Of a stretch of 64,000 bases of DNA, positions 1 to 8,568 are shown one piece after another. Source of the DNA: Oryzomonas sagensis (GTDB lineage Bacteria > Desulfobacterota > Desulfuromonadia > Geobacterales > Pseudopelobacteraceae). The position numbers and the translations under genes are program-made. Position 1 is the first letter of the stretch, and every line of letters begins with the position of its first letter. The stretch covers positions 405,642 through 469,641 of the forward strand of contig NZ_VZRA01000002.1 in assembly GCF_008802355.1 (NCBI RefSeq). Reading direction: 5' to 3'. Below the pieces are notes generated by a model, which saw only the letters and a list, made by a program, of their open reading frames with translations, was not told the DNA's origin and did not search any database.

Positions 1-284
1 ACATAGAGATCGGTCTGGCTGGTGCCGAGCATGCCGCTCAGCCCCGACAGACCGCCGCCGACCTGGCTCAACAGCTGGGAGGCCGTCCCCGCGTTGTTCT
101 GCTGGGGCGGCAGGATCCTGGTTTCGGCCCGGTATATCTTTGGCAACATAAGACCCGCTATCGCCGTGACGGCCATGCAGGCGAGGGTTATCCCCACAAT
201 GAGCCGTTTCCATTTCATGATGACGATCACATAATCGAGGAGATTTATCTCATCCTCTGCATGGTGGGTCTTTTCGGTTTGCAA
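1..284 (-). CDS. Wzz/GumC-type polysaccharide chain-length protein (partial, N-terminal part)
   Basis: The reading frame starts at a TTG codon (282-284), six nt after a good GAAGGAG ribosome site (291-297), and runs off the window start without a stop; 94 residues are visible. The N-terminus is hydrophilic, then a membrane segment (about residues 27-50, rich in I/V/A/L) is followed by a periplasmic stretch with a GGGLSGLSG run. This is the layout of Wzz/GumC polysaccharide co-polymerases, which set chain length in the inner membrane together with an outer-membrane exporter. It begins 12 nt after the SLBB exporter gene ends, so the two are co-transcribed. Missing C-terminus: whether a tyrosine kinase domain is attached cannot be seen. 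Confidence 0.75.
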   Translation of the reverse strand, partial: MQTEKTHHAEDEINLLDYVIVIMKWKRLIVGITLACMAVTAIAGLMLPKIYRAETRILPPQQNNAGTASQLLSQVGGGLSGLSGMLGTSQTDLY

Positions 285-295
285 CGCGGTCTCCT

Positions 296-2464
296 TCAAA
301 ATACGACGATCAATACGCCGGCGGCCACGGCGATCTGGTACATGATCTGGGTTATGTCCTTGATGTTGCGCATCCAGGCGATCCGGTCGAGCTGCTCGGG
401 GACGACGACGGTGTCTCCGGAACCCAGGCGCTGGCCGAAGCCGAGGAAACTCCCGCCCGCCTTGAGAGCGGTGCCGTTCGCCTGCAGGATAAAGACGTTG
501 CCCTTGTCCGCATTGGAGGTGTAGCCCCCGGCCAAGTCCACGTAGTAGCCGTATTCCTTGCTCTGTTCGTAGACAAAGGCGCTTTGATTGTAGACCGAAC
601 CGATCACCTGGACGGTCTTGGGGTCCGAAGGCACGGTGATGGTATCGCCCTGCTCCAGCTCGATATCGTAGGCCGACCCCCGGAAGGTGGTCATTTCGGT
701 GATGTTCAGGGCGATCCGCCCCTTGGCCCTGGCCGCCTTGAGCTGTGCAATGAATTGCCTTTTCTGCTCCAGTTCGAACTGGACCATCCGGGCATCGTCC
801 GGGGACGAAGCGGTGGCGACCTGGGCGGCTCCGGCACCGCTCAGTTCCCGCTCAAGCCGTTCCGCCATCTCGTTGATCTGCCGCTGCTGCTGCTCCCGGA
901 CCCGTTCCCTGGTAAACATGGCGCCGCGCAGGTACGCCCGCGGGGTGAAGCCGCCGGCCCGCTCAATCAGGGATGACAGGGGCTCCCCCTGCTTGAAGGT
1001 ATAGGTTCCGGGAAATCTGACTTCGCCCTTGATGGCCGCGGTCCGGTAGATGCTCCATTCGGGAATGGTCCGCACCAGCAGGTAGTCGTTCGTCTGCAGC
1101 GGCACATTGTGCTGGGGGGCGCCTGCCAGGGCCTTGGCAAGATCGATACTGAATATGTCGGTCTTCGGCCCTGACTGAGTCGCCGTTACCCGCGTCATTT
1201 CGGCCTGGTCGGACGTGTAGTAAAGCAGTCCGCCCGCCAGGGAGATGATGTCCTTGACCGTTGTCACGCCGGGGGTAACGCCGTATTCCCCGGGGTTGGC
1301 AACCGCACCGGTAACCGTGACGGTCTTGGAGTTGTCGGCAACCGCGAAGATCTTTGCCAGGTCGCTATCCTGGAGCACGAGGTTCTTTGCCGGATTATGT
1401 TCGATGTCGAGGAGGTCGCCCTCGAACACGATCCTGGAATGATGATCTTCGGTCCGCTGAATCTGCACCCGGCCTTTGTAGGCGGTCCCGGTGATGCCGC
1501 CTGCCATCGCGATGAGGTCGAGCAGCCTGGTTTCGCCCTTCAACTCGTAGATCGCGGGGGTATTGACCGTCCCGGCAATCCCGGCAAGGGGGCCGACGGG
1601 CGGGATGAAGATCACGTCCTCGGGCATGAGCCGGAGATCCCTGGTCTTGTCGCCCTGCAACAAAAGATCATAGAGGTCGAAGGTAACCACGGTCTTGCCG
1701 TTCCTCTTGACCTGTATGTTCCGCATCGAACCGGTTTTCAGCGGTCCGCCGCTTTCGAACAGGGCATTGATGACGGTGGAGAGCGACGATATGGTGTACG
1801 CTCCGGGCCGTTGCGCATTCCCCACCACATAGACCTGGATGGTTCTCAGGGGGCCCAGGCTGACGTTCATGTCAAAGCCGCCATAGTATTTGGAAAATTT
1901 TTTGTGCAGAAGTTCTTTCAATTCCTTGAAGGAGACCCCGGCGACGCCAAACACGCCGATCTTCGGCAGGCTGATGGTGCCGTCGTTGTTGACGACGACA
2001 CTCCAGTTCCCTTCGAACCGCCCCCACACGTCGATCTTGATTGCGTCGCCGGGGCCGACGACATAGTCGGGACCGACCGGAACATTTGGGGACGGCGCAA
2101 ATGTGGACGGCGGCTTGGCAAAAAGATCGTAGCCGAACTGGCCGATATCGAGGGATATGGCTGCCGGACTTTTGCCGGAGACATATCGTTCAAAATCGGA
2201 TTTTTCCCCGGGGGCTCTCGGTACGGTGCCGAGGGGTGTCGGCGCTTGCCCGGAAGGCTGGGGAGACAATGGTTGCCCCTGCTGGGCGGCTTGAGGGACG
2301 GATTTGCCCTGGACGTCCATCGGTCGTGAGGACTCCGCAGACGCAGGTGTTGTTGCCGACGCCCCTGTACCGGGAAGCGCCAGATGCGCGCAGAACATGA
2401 GGACAATAAACCGGCAGGCAAGCACAAGGACCTTGTTCCGTCGTTTCATGGAGGCGCGTCGCAT
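296..2464 (-). CDS. SLBB-domain polysaccharide export outer-membrane protein
   Basis: Capsule/exopolysaccharide exporter of the Wza/BexD type, 722 residues from the ATG at 2464. A signal peptide (MKRRNK then a hydrophobic run ending near GASA) is followed by a Pro/Ser-rich linker, a Poly_export domain beginning around residue 132 (PDYVVGPGDAIKIDVWG), several SLBB repeats (for example GNAQRPGAYTI, GAVANPGEYGV, GEVRFPGTYTF) and a C-terminal hydrophobic segment. The open frame extends to a TTG at 2503, but that lies only a few nt from the predicted transcription start, so 2464 or 2449 is preferred. It is the first gene after the shared promoter at 2515-2569 and is followed by the Wzz-like gene. 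Confidence 0.85.
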   Translation of the reverse strand: MRRASMKRRNKVLVLACRFIVLMFCAHLALPGTGASATTPASAESSRPMDVQGKSVPQAAQQGQPLSPQPSGQAPTPLGTVPRAPGEKSDFERYVSGKSPAAISLDIGQFGYDLFAKPPSTFAPSPNVPVGPDYVVGPGDAIKIDVWGRFEGNWSVVVNNDGTISLPKIGVFGVAGVSFKELKELLHKKFSKYYGGFDMNVSLGPLRTIQVYVVGNAQRPGAYTISSLSTVINALFESGGPLKTGSMRNIQVKRNGKTVVTFDLYDLLLQGDKTRDLRLMPEDVIFIPPVGPLAGIAGTVNTPAIYELKGETRLLDLIAMAGGITGTAYKGRVQIQRTEDHHSRIVFEGDLLDIEHNPAKNLVLQDSDLAKIFAVADNSKTVTVTGAVANPGEYGVTPGVTTVKDIISLAGGLLYYTSDQAEMTRVTATQSGPKTDIFSIDLAKALAGAPQHNVPLQTNDYLLVRTIPEWSIYRTAAIKGEVRFPGTYTFKQGEPLSSLIERAGGFTPRAYLRGAMFTRERVREQQQRQINEMAERLERELSGAGAAQVATASSPDDARMVQFELEQKRQFIAQLKAARAKGRIALNITEMTTFRGSAYDIELEQGDTITVPSDPKTVQVIGSVYNQSAFVYEQSKEYGYYVDLAGGYTSNADKGNVFILQANGTALKAGGSFLGFGQRLGSGDTVVVPEQLDRIAWMRNIKDITQIMYQIAVAAGVLIVVF

Positions 2465-2514
2465 GGAATCAATTCCGATCGTTGTTGGTGGTTTTAACGT
2501 CAATATTTGAAATT

Positions 2515-2569
2515 AGTATATCCGATCGTAACGCCTTGTCTTATCGGTGTTTGTCTGATATTTGCATCA
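2515..2569 (-). promoter_or_regulatory. Shared regulated promoter, copy 1 (exopolysaccharide export)
   Basis: On the minus strand a TGATGCAAATATCAGACA box (2552-2569) lies about 31 nt upstream of a TATACT -10 hexamer (2515-2520). The 55-nt stretch aligns without gaps with the stretch at 11775-11829 and with 19719-19773. No good -35 hexamer is present, as expected if an activator bound to the box recruits polymerase. Predicted leader to the ATG at 2464 is about 45 nt. Confidence 0.7.
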
Positions 2570-2606
2570 GCGCGGTTCTGAAGGAAGACAGAAATACGCC
2601 TGGTAT

Positions 2607-3107
2607 TTACCGATTCAATTCGTGCTCTATTTCGCGTACCACTGCCCGCTCCTCGGCGGCCTGTGCCTGCACCTCCCTGAGGGCTGAGTTCAACACGCCG
2701 TCAAATGAACTCGTCGTTCCACCGTTTTCACCAATGAAACTCCTGGCTCCTTCCATACGGGCAAAGGCCCACGTGGGCAGTGCGGTCATCACGCCCTGCT
2801 TCTTGCCGCCAACGACCCAGATGGCCGTCGTTACATCCACCAGCTTTTTGGTCGTGTAATCGGCAACCATGAGCGACCTGACCTGTTTTCCCCTGTTCCG
2901 CTGCATTTCCTCAACTGCGCAGTGGAGACTACAGACGCCGACGGTGGTTCCATCGGCATACATGACCAGCATCCGGCTTCGGGCAAAAGCGGTCCTGTCC
3001 ATGCCGCACCGTTTACAGGCCTTCGGCCCTTCAACCGTGTCCGGAACGCCTGCGAGGACGAAGGTTGACAGCAAGATCAGCATAAGGAACACGATGTAAT
3101 GTTTCAT
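2607..3107 (-). CDS. NosL-like copper/metal-binding secreted protein
   Basis: 166 residues with a cleavable signal peptide (hydrophobic run ending FVLAG). The mature start carries CKRCGM (residues 31-36), the Cys/Met motif typical of NosL, a copper(I)-binding accessory protein of nitrous oxide reductase assembly; a second conserved stretch GVCSLHCAVEE also holds Cys and His. A Glu/Arg-rich C-terminal tail is added. It is the last gene of a long unit that contains a second NosL-like gene (8071-8538) and an ABC exporter directly upstream. No NosZ is in the window, so the client is unlikely to be nitrous oxide reductase; a copper-handling role for another exported protein is inference. Confidence 0.8.
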   Translation of the reverse strand: MKHYIVFLMLILLSTFVLAGVPDTVEGPKACKRCGMDRTAFARSRMLVMYADGTTVGVCSLHCAVEEMQRNRGKQVRSLMVADYTTKKLVDVTTAIWVVGGKKQGVMTALPTWAFARMEGARSFIGENGGTTSSFDGVLNSALREVQAQAAEERAVVREIEHELNR

Positions 3108-3171
3108 AGCGGCACCTGTCGAATGGATTCTTTGCCAATCTGATCTATCGCCGAGTGGCAGGTATGTTCCG

Positions 3172-3867
3172 TCAGCCCTCGAACGCTTTGCCGTCCCGCA
3201 TCTCGATCAGTCTGCCGCCGAGCCTGGCAAGGTCGGGGTTGTGGGTCACCATGACGATGGTGAGCCCCGCGTTTCTGTTGAGATTCCGCAGGATCTCGCC
3301 GATTTCCCCCGACCGTTTCGTGTCCAGGTTTCCCGTCGGCTCATCCGCCAGAAGAATCTCGGGGCAGTTCACCAGGGCCCGGGCGATCGCCACCCGCTGC
3401 ATCTCCCCCCCCGAGATCTGCCCGGGCAGATGGTTCATGCGGTGCCCCATGCCGAGCATCTGGAGGAGCCGGTCCGCCTCCCCCTCCACCCGGGGCTTCC
3501 GGTAGAACGCGAGCGGCAGGGCCACGTTTTCGCGGACCGTGAGGGTCGGGATGAGGTAGAAGTTCTGGAAGATATAGCCGAACATCTCCCGGCGTATCCG
3601 CGTCAAGGCCCGCTCCCCCAGGGCCTGTCCCGTGCCGAAGATCTTTTTGCCGGCGAGTTCCAGTTCCCCGGTGGACGGGTTCTCCAGGCAGCCCAGGAGG
3701 TTGACCAGGGTGGTCTTCCCCGACCCGGACGGTCCCATGAAGGAGACGAACTCTCCGCGCCGGATCGTGAGCGATACCCCGTCAAGGGCCCGGATCTCCT
3801 CGTTGCCGCGCGAATAGATTCTCGTCAGACCGCGCGCCTCCATCGCTACGCCATTTCCGGCCATCAT
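3172..3867 (-). CDS. ABC transporter ATP-binding protein (MacB/LolD type)
   Basis: 231 residues. Walker A GPSGSGKTT, Q-loop region YIFQNFYLIPTLTV, signature ISGGEMQRVAIARAL, Walker B ILLADEPTGNLD and switch His VMVTHNPD are all present, with the N-terminal MEARGLTRIY start typical of MacB/LolD/FtsE-like ATPases. The ATG at 3867 overlaps the TGA of the upstream permease gene (ATGA), and the GGAGGGAAGG ribosome site lies within the permease end, so the two are translationally coupled. A much longer frame continues upstream to 4455 but is only a shadow of the permease gene. Energises the permease at 3864-5048. Confidence 0.9.
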   Translation of the reverse strand: MMAGNGVAMEARGLTRIYSRGNEEIRALDGVSLTIRRGEFVSFMGPSGSGKTTLVNLLGCLENPSTGELELAGKKIFGTGQALGERALTRIRREMFGYIFQNFYLIPTLTVRENVALPLAFYRKPRVEGEADRLLQMLGMGHRMNHLPGQISGGEMQRVAIARALVNCPEILLADEPTGNLDTKRSGEIGEILRNLNRNAGLTIVMVTHNPDLARLGGRLIEMRDGKAFEG

Positions 3868-5048
3868 CCTTCCCTCCGTATGGATTCCAGGGGACGTACC
3901 CTGCCGGCCCGCCAGGCCGGATAGATTCCGCTCATGAGCCCCACCCCCACGATGACCGCCATGGTCAGGAGGGCAAGACGCATGTCGATGGCCACCAGAT
4001 TCCCGCCGGGGGCATAGGGGAGGACGCGTCTGACCAGGAGATCGGAGAGCCGGGCAAAGGCGAAGGCCAGGCCGATCCCCGCGATGCCGCCGCAGGTGCA
4101 GAGGATCAATGTTTCGGTCCAGACGAGGCGGAAGATGTCCCCCGGCATCGCCCCCATGGTCTTCATGATGCCGATCTCCTGCATCCGTTCGAGCACCGAC
4201 ATGAGAACGGTGTTCACGACGCCGACCATGGCGATCAGGAGGGCGATGATCGCGATGGACAGCACCATAACGCGGGCCGTGGCGATGAGCTTCATGATCG
4301 TCTGCTTCACCTGGGTGAAACTCACCACCTGTACGTCCGGGAGCTGGTACAGGGCATTCTCCAGCTTGGCGCTGTCCGCGCCCTTTTTTACCTTGATCCC
4401 GATGGTGGTGATCTTGTCCGTGGCGGCGATCCCCTGCAGGGTCTTCAGAGGGCAAAAGATCGTGCCGTCGTCCTGGGTCCCGCTCCGTTCCAGAATGCCC
4501 ACCACCTTGAGCTGGACGTTCTTTTCCGGGACGAGGATCATGTCCCCCACCTCACGCTGCTCCAGTTCGGCAGCCTCGTACCCCATGACCGCCTCGGCAG
4601 CCTGTGCGTCGCGGAACCACCCCCCCTGGCGGAAGCGGAGGAACGGCTTCATAGCCGGGAACGTGGCGGGATCAACGCCGTAATAACCGGCGATCCCGCC
4701 CCCGTCCCCCTTGTTGGGGTCGAAGAACGCCTGCATCAAAATCGGGGTGACCCTGTCCACCTCCGGTTTGTCGACTATGGAATCCACCATGGACCGTGCT
4801 ATGTAGCGCAGCCCCGTACCCCCCTGCAGCATCATGGTGGCAGCCTCGTAGGGGCATCCCTTGGCCATGACCATGAGCTGGTATCCCATGTTGTCGATGT
4901 CGCGGTTCAAGGCGTTCTCGTAGCCGCGGTTGAAACCGAGCAGGCTCACCAGGACCCATGAGGAGAGCATGATGCCCACCAGGGTGAGAAGGGTACGCAT
5001 CTTTTTTCGCAGAAGGTTTTTGTAGGCGATCTGGAATCTGCTGATCAT
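3864..5048 (-). CDS. ABC transporter permease, MacB/FtsX family
   Basis: 394 residues with the MacB arrangement: one N-terminal membrane helix (RTLLTLVGIMLSSWVLVSLLGF), a large periplasmic domain of about 200 residues (MacB_PCD-like), then three C-terminal helices of an FtsX domain (MVLSIAIIALLIAMVGVVNTVLM; ETLILCTCGGIAGIGLAFAF; LALLTMAVIVGVGLMSGIYP). MacB-type transporters couple ATP hydrolysis to work in the periplasm (export or extraction), not to transport across the membrane. The RMQEIGIMKTMGA coupling motif is present. Four nt separate it from the upstream gene. Its placement between a NosL-like and a cytochrome-type gene suggests a metal or cofactor loading role; the substrate is unknown. 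Confidence 0.88.
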   Translation of the reverse strand: MISRFQIAYKNLLRKKMRTLLTLVGIMLSSWVLVSLLGFNRGYENALNRDIDNMGYQLMVMAKGCPYEAATMMLQGGTGLRYIARSMVDSIVDKPEVDRVTPILMQAFFDPNKGDGGGIAGYYGVDPATFPAMKPFLRFRQGGWFRDAQAAEAVMGYEAAELEQREVGDMILVPEKNVQLKVVGILERSGTQDDGTIFCPLKTLQGIAATDKITTIGIKVKKGADSAKLENALYQLPDVQVVSFTQVKQTIMKLIATARVMVLSIAIIALLIAMVGVVNTVLMSVLERMQEIGIMKTMGAMPGDIFRLVWTETLILCTCGGIAGIGLAFAFARLSDLLVRRVLPYAPGGNLVAIDMRLALLTMAVIVGVGLMSGIYPAWRAGRVRPLESIRREG

Positions 5049-5052
5049 ATCT

Positions 5053-5706
5053 TTACCTTTCAGCCGAATAGAAGAACTCGTCCATCAGGACGAGGTTTTT
5101 TTTCACCGCCCGGAGCAGGCCGAAAAAATCGGTCGCCGCCTCGGGCGCCGGATTCTCTATGGCGGCCACCCTGCCCGTGCCCCTGCCGCCGACGGTGTCG
5201 TAGCGCTCGAAATCCCTGATGGAAAGCCCCACGAACTGCCTCCCGAACCGGGGAGAGGTGAACTTCCTCGCCCATTGCCCCGCCATCCTCTGGATATAGA
5301 ACGCCCTGATGGTGCCGGCCATGTCCAGGGAGACGAAGACCTCCAGGACACCGAACTGCCCTTTCTGATTCACGCCGTGGATGTAGCCGATCTGCTTCTT
5401 CCCCTTGTAGATCTCGTAGAGGGTGTAGGGGACATTGAGGGGGGCATAGAGGCTCGGCGCACCCCCGAGTCGCGATTCGACCTTCCGCAGCAGCGGCTCA
5501 CCTCCACGGGTGGCGAACGAGAAGTAGGCCGTCTTGAAGCTCGTGGATTCCGGGAAGAGCCTGGTCACATCGTTGACGGGATTGTTCAGTTCGCAGTTGA
5601 CCGCCGCCGGGACCGGAGCGGCCAGGACAAGGCACAAAAGCACTGCCCACCAGACGGGCGCGAGCGCCGCCCGGCGCCTTGATCCTTTGTCGGCATGAGA
5701 TGTCAT
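5053..5706 (-). CDS. Secreted protein with possible FMN-binding-like fold
   Basis: 217 residues from the ATG at 5706, which follows GGGGGAACG. A signal peptide or anchor (ALAPVWWAVLLCLVLAAPVPAAV) is followed by a soluble domain with YEIYKGKKQIGYIHGVNQKGQ and FVSLDMAGTIRAFYIQR, spacing that resembles the FMN-binding domains of NosR/RnfG periplasmic proteins. The usual flavin-attachment Ser/Thr-Gly-Ala-Thr motif is not obvious, although DTVGGRGTGRVAAIE near the C-terminus is in a comparable place. I therefore name only the family resemblance. It sits between a cytochrome/PBP fusion and the ABC permease in the same operon, which would fit an electron-transfer or sensory partner of the exporter. 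Confidence 0.6.
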   Translation of the reverse strand: MTSHADKGSRRRAALAPVWWAVLLCLVLAAPVPAAVNCELNNPVNDVTRLFPESTSFKTAYFSFATRGGEPLLRKVESRLGGAPSLYAPLNVPYTLYEIYKGKKQIGYIHGVNQKGQFGVLEVFVSLDMAGTIRAFYIQRMAGQWARKFTSPRFGRQFVGLSIRDFERYDTVGGRGTGRVAAIENPAPEAATDFFGLLRAVKKNLVLMDEFFYSAER

Positions 5707-5752
5707 CGTTCCCCCATCGCAGTTCGTCGGCAACCAGACCTTCCGGCAGGGA

Positions 5753-7540
5753 TCACCGGGTCGTCCAGCCGCTCCCCCAACTGTTCTTCACGAGCCCGCT
5801 CTTCGAGAGCCGGACGATGTAGCATTCCCTCGATACATACCGCTGCCCCGGGCCGAAGCTGAGGCGTTCATACAGGGGGACATCCAGGTCCATGATCGTG
5901 CCGATCGCATCGAGGAGATTGTCGCGGTAATAATTCCCTTTCATCTCCCATAGCGCCGTATCCAGGACCAGGGTGAGTATGTATGACTGCTGCGATATCC
6001 TGGTCGTGGCCACGGCGTTCGCCTCGGGGTTGAACTTTTTCACCCCCATGGTCGGCGAGGTATTGACCTTGTCCTGGGGCGACCGGGACATGCCGTAGGG
6101 ATAGGTGAGGTAGGTGAAGCCCCGGGCCTTCTCATCCAGGGAAAACAAGCCACTGCCCAGGTAGGTCGATGAAGCCAGGACCATGGCCGGCCTGTCCTTC
6201 CCGTCGGCCGCGGCCGCCAGCGCCTTGAGCGATTCCGGCCCGTCCCACAGGATAATGGCGGCCGGGTTCTCCCGGGCCTGCTCCTGTTGCAGGAATTCCC
6301 CGGTCAGCGCCTCACCCTGCTTGAGGGTGACCGTCACCGGAGGCTTTTGTTCGAAATCGCGCCAGCTTTCCAGAAATCCCTGGGAAAGCGCCCGGCCTTC
6401 CGGGGTATCGCGGACAACCTGGATTACCGGCCTTCCCTTGAGCTCCTCCCTGGCGGCGAGGAAACGGGCGGCACCTTCTCCCTCCAGATAATACCCCTTT
6501 GACAGGTACAGGGTATACCAGTCGGTCGGGGATATGACCGGATAGTCGGTAATCGGGAAGATGCACGGGATGCGGTTCTCCTCGCAGAACTGGTGCACCG
6601 GCTGCCACTCCCCGGTCGTAATCCCACCCAGGATGGCGAATACCGGCTCCTTGCGGTAGTACTCCGCCAACTGGTCGCGCCAGGTTCCGGGGGGCCCTTT
6701 GAGCACCCAGCGGGACAGGGCCAGTTTCTTGATCCCGATCCCTCGCAGCATGAACTCTATGTCGGCCATGATGCGGGACCGGTAGCCCGCTGACCTCGAC
6801 ATGAGCCCGACCTGCCGCGGGTCGCGATAATTCGTCTGGTTCTTGTTCCTGATGAAATTCTCCAGGGGGGCCAGCATCGCGTTCCGCTCCCCGGGGCCGA
6901 CGTCATCCGCGACGATCGTCGCAAAGTGGACGGTCGTGTCCGTCACTCCCGGCGAATACTCGCTGGACAGCGATCTCAGGTAGAAGATGAGGGACTTCAT
7001 GTCCGCGTCGCTCAGGATGTAACGCGGCATGACGTCGCTCAGGACGCGTCCGGCCGAATCGACGCCGTTGCGCACTGCGGCGGCCAATGTCGCATCCGTA
7101 TAGACCGGGCGGCGTTGGGCCGACCGGTGGGATTTCAGGGTTTGCTCGATAACCTGGGAGGGGGGGAGGGGGACGGCCTTGTTCGTGGGGGTCGAGTAGG
7201 CCTGGAAGGGTTTGAAGAGCTTGGCGCCGTTTATGGAAGGGGTGACGACGCCGTTGTCGGTCGAGCCGAGTCCGCTGCGCAGATGGCAGCTCACGCAGGC
7301 ATAGGTCGTGCCGGGGATTGCGGCGCCGTCCTTGAGGGTGGCCGGCAGCGGTTTCCCCGACGGCAGGACCCCCTCGCGGTAGATCCGCTCTCCCTGACGA
7401 AACGCCTCCTGGAAAGATGGGGAAGAGGCAGGTGGCGCAGCGAAAGAGCGTGCCGGCCTGAACAAAAGGGAAAGGACGGCAAGGAAGGCCGCTACGACCG
7501 TGAGACACCGCGCGTGACCCTGTTTCATCGGATTTTCCAT
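5753..7540 (-). CDS. Cytochrome c / type-1 periplasmic binding protein fusion
   Basis: 595 residues from the ATG at 7540 (AGGAG lies upstream). Signal peptide to about residue 35; a monoheme cytochrome c domain follows with CVSCH at about 82-86 and a distal-Met candidate SDVMPRY near residue 180. The remaining 380 residues look like a periplasmic binding protein of the branched-chain amino-acid type (ANYRDPRQVGLMSRS..., GPPGTWRDQL, AILGGITTGEW, DPL-like end). Cytochrome-PBP fusions are unusual; the binding domain may sense a ligand or redox partner rather than feed a transporter, because no matching permeases are nearby. It is a middle gene of the unit running from 11702 to 2607. Confidence 0.75.
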   Translation of the reverse strand: MENPMKQGHARCLTVVAAFLAVLSLLFRPARSFAAPPASSPSFQEAFRQGERIYREGVLPSGKPLPATLKDGAAIPGTTYACVSCHLRSGLGSTDNGVVTPSINGAKLFKPFQAYSTPTNKAVPLPPSQVIEQTLKSHRSAQRRPVYTDATLAAAVRNGVDSAGRVLSDVMPRYILSDADMKSLIFYLRSLSSEYSPGVTDTTVHFATIVADDVGPGERNAMLAPLENFIRNKNQTNYRDPRQVGLMSRSAGYRSRIMADIEFMLRGIGIKKLALSRWVLKGPPGTWRDQLAEYYRKEPVFAILGGITTGEWQPVHQFCEENRIPCIFPITDYPVISPTDWYTLYLSKGYYLEGEGAARFLAAREELKGRPVIQVVRDTPEGRALSQGFLESWRDFEQKPPVTVTLKQGEALTGEFLQQEQARENPAAIILWDGPESLKALAAAADGKDRPAMVLASSTYLGSGLFSLDEKARGFTYLTYPYGMSRSPQDKVNTSPTMGVKKFNPEANAVATTRISQQSYILTLVLDTALWEMKGNYYRDNLLDAIGTIMDLDVPLYERLSFGPGQRYVSRECYIVRLSKSGLVKNSWGSGWTTR

Positions 7541-7612
7541 ATGATCACTATCTCCTGACCGGGTCCCATGGGATGTATGCTTGGGAACCTGTTCGTAACC
7601 GTGCCCGGACAT

Positions 7613-8053
7613 CTAAAGATCAAACAGGTAGGCGCCGCGGAACACCGTCTTCCCCTGCTTCACGAAGGTGAGGCTGACCTCCCAGTCGCCGGGCATGACC
7701 AACCTCACGGGGAGGAGGTAGGCCCCCTTTGCGGAACGGGAGAAATCCTTGTCGCCGCTGGCATGGGCTCCCCTCATGGAGGGCATGTCCGCATCCCCCT
7801 TGACGGCGAACGACGTGTCGCGCACGCCGCCAAGGGTGAATATCTCCACCCGCATGACGGCCGTCCCCAGTTTCGGCGGTTTGACGAAGCTGTAGGTGAA
7901 GTAATTCTGCGCCCCAAGGGGTATCTTCTCCCCCGGTTTCGGAAGGGGCTGAAAGCCGCTTCGCATGCTGGATAGGGGCGCGGCAGGGGCTCCCGACAAC
8001 AATACGGCGTCTGTGATGAGCACAACCATCAGCGCAGGGATTACAATCCTCAT
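7613..8053 (-). CDS. Small secreted beta-sandwich-like protein (YtkA/FixH-like), function unknown
   Basis: 146 residues from an ATG at 8053, six nt after a strong AGGAGGAG. An N-terminal signal peptide (IPALMVVLITDAVLLSGAPAAP) precedes a soluble domain with beta-type sequence ending AKGAYLLPVRLVMPGDWEVSLTF and a short tail. The PGDWEVSLTF pattern resembles the YtkA-like/FixH-like secreted domain found near copper and cytochrome genes, but I cannot confirm the family. A longer frame runs upstream to 8428 only because it overlaps the NosL-like gene out of frame. It is 17 nt downstream of that NosL gene and 72 nt upstream of the cytochrome-PBP fusion start, so it is in the same transcript. Confidence 0.7.
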   Translation of the reverse strand: MRIVIPALMVVLITDAVLLSGAPAAPLSSMRSGFQPLPKPGEKIPLGAQNYFTYSFVKPPKLGTAVMRVEIFTLGGVRDTSFAVKGDADMPSMRGAHASGDKDFSRSAKGAYLLPVRLVMPGDWEVSLTFVKQGKTVFRGAYLFDL

Positions 8054-8070
8054 ACCATGCTCCTCCTGAA

Positions 8071-8538
8071 TCAGTGGGACGTAGGGGCGATCTCCCCTTG
8101 GGCGGCGGCCAGCGCCTCGGCCCAGTTCGCGGTCGTTCCACCATTGGCCGCAATGAACGAGCGGGCCGCGGCTTCTGTCCCGAAGGCCCATTTGGGACGT
8201 TGGGTCATGACCCCGCGCTTCCTGCCGCCGATCACCCAGATCGCCTTCCCGGCATCGATCAAAAGCCGCGTGTCGCGGTCGGCGACCAGGATCGAGGTTA
8301 CGGGACGCCTCTTGTTGGCATCCAACTCGGTAACGGCGCAGTGCAGGCTGCATACCCCCGCCCGGCCGCCGTCCCGATAGTGGATCAGCATCCTGCTGTA
8401 ACCATAGGCCTTGCGATCCATGCCGCACGTGGTGCAGGAACGGTGTTCCCGGATGTCGTCCTGGGCCGGTGCGGGAGCGGCCAGGCAGGCGAATGCGCCG
8501 ATGGCAAAGGTGAGTATCACGAGTATTCTGGAAATCAT
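8071..8538 (-). CDS. NosL-like copper/metal-binding secreted protein (second copy)
   Basis: 155 residues with a signal peptide (ILTFAIGAFACLAAPAPAQ). The mature domain holds CTTCGM (35-40), GVCSLHCAVTEL, LVADRDTRLLIDAGKAIWVIGG and a C-terminal FIAANGGTTANW. It is clearly homologous to the protein at 2607-3107 (same WVIGG/WVVGG-KK-GVMT, RSFI-NGGTT pattern) and is either an old duplicate or a paralogue with a different partner. Both Cys and the Met of the NosL motif are kept, so copper(I) binding is likely. Neighbours are a TlpA-like lipoprotein upstream and the YtkA/FixH-like protein downstream, both plausible for thiol reduction and copper delivery in the periplasm. Confidence 0.82.
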   Translation of the reverse strand: MISRILVILTFAIGAFACLAAPAPAQDDIREHRSCTTCGMDRKAYGYSRMLIHYRDGGRAGVCSLHCAVTELDANKRRPVTSILVADRDTRLLIDAGKAIWVIGGRKRGVMTQRPKWAFGTEAAARSFIAANGGTTANWAEALAAAQGEIAPTSH

Positions 8539-8568
8539 TTTTTGCCCCTTGCGTCAGGATTGAAACGG

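Noticed and set aside
2464-2503. TTG start at 2503 for the SLBB gene
   Set aside because: It lies a few nt from the predicted transcription start of promoter copy 1, leaving no room for a ribosome site.
3864-4455. Extended N-terminus of the ABC ATPase frame
   Set aside because: The stretch overlaps the permease gene in another frame; the ATPase starts at 3867 with its own ribosome site.
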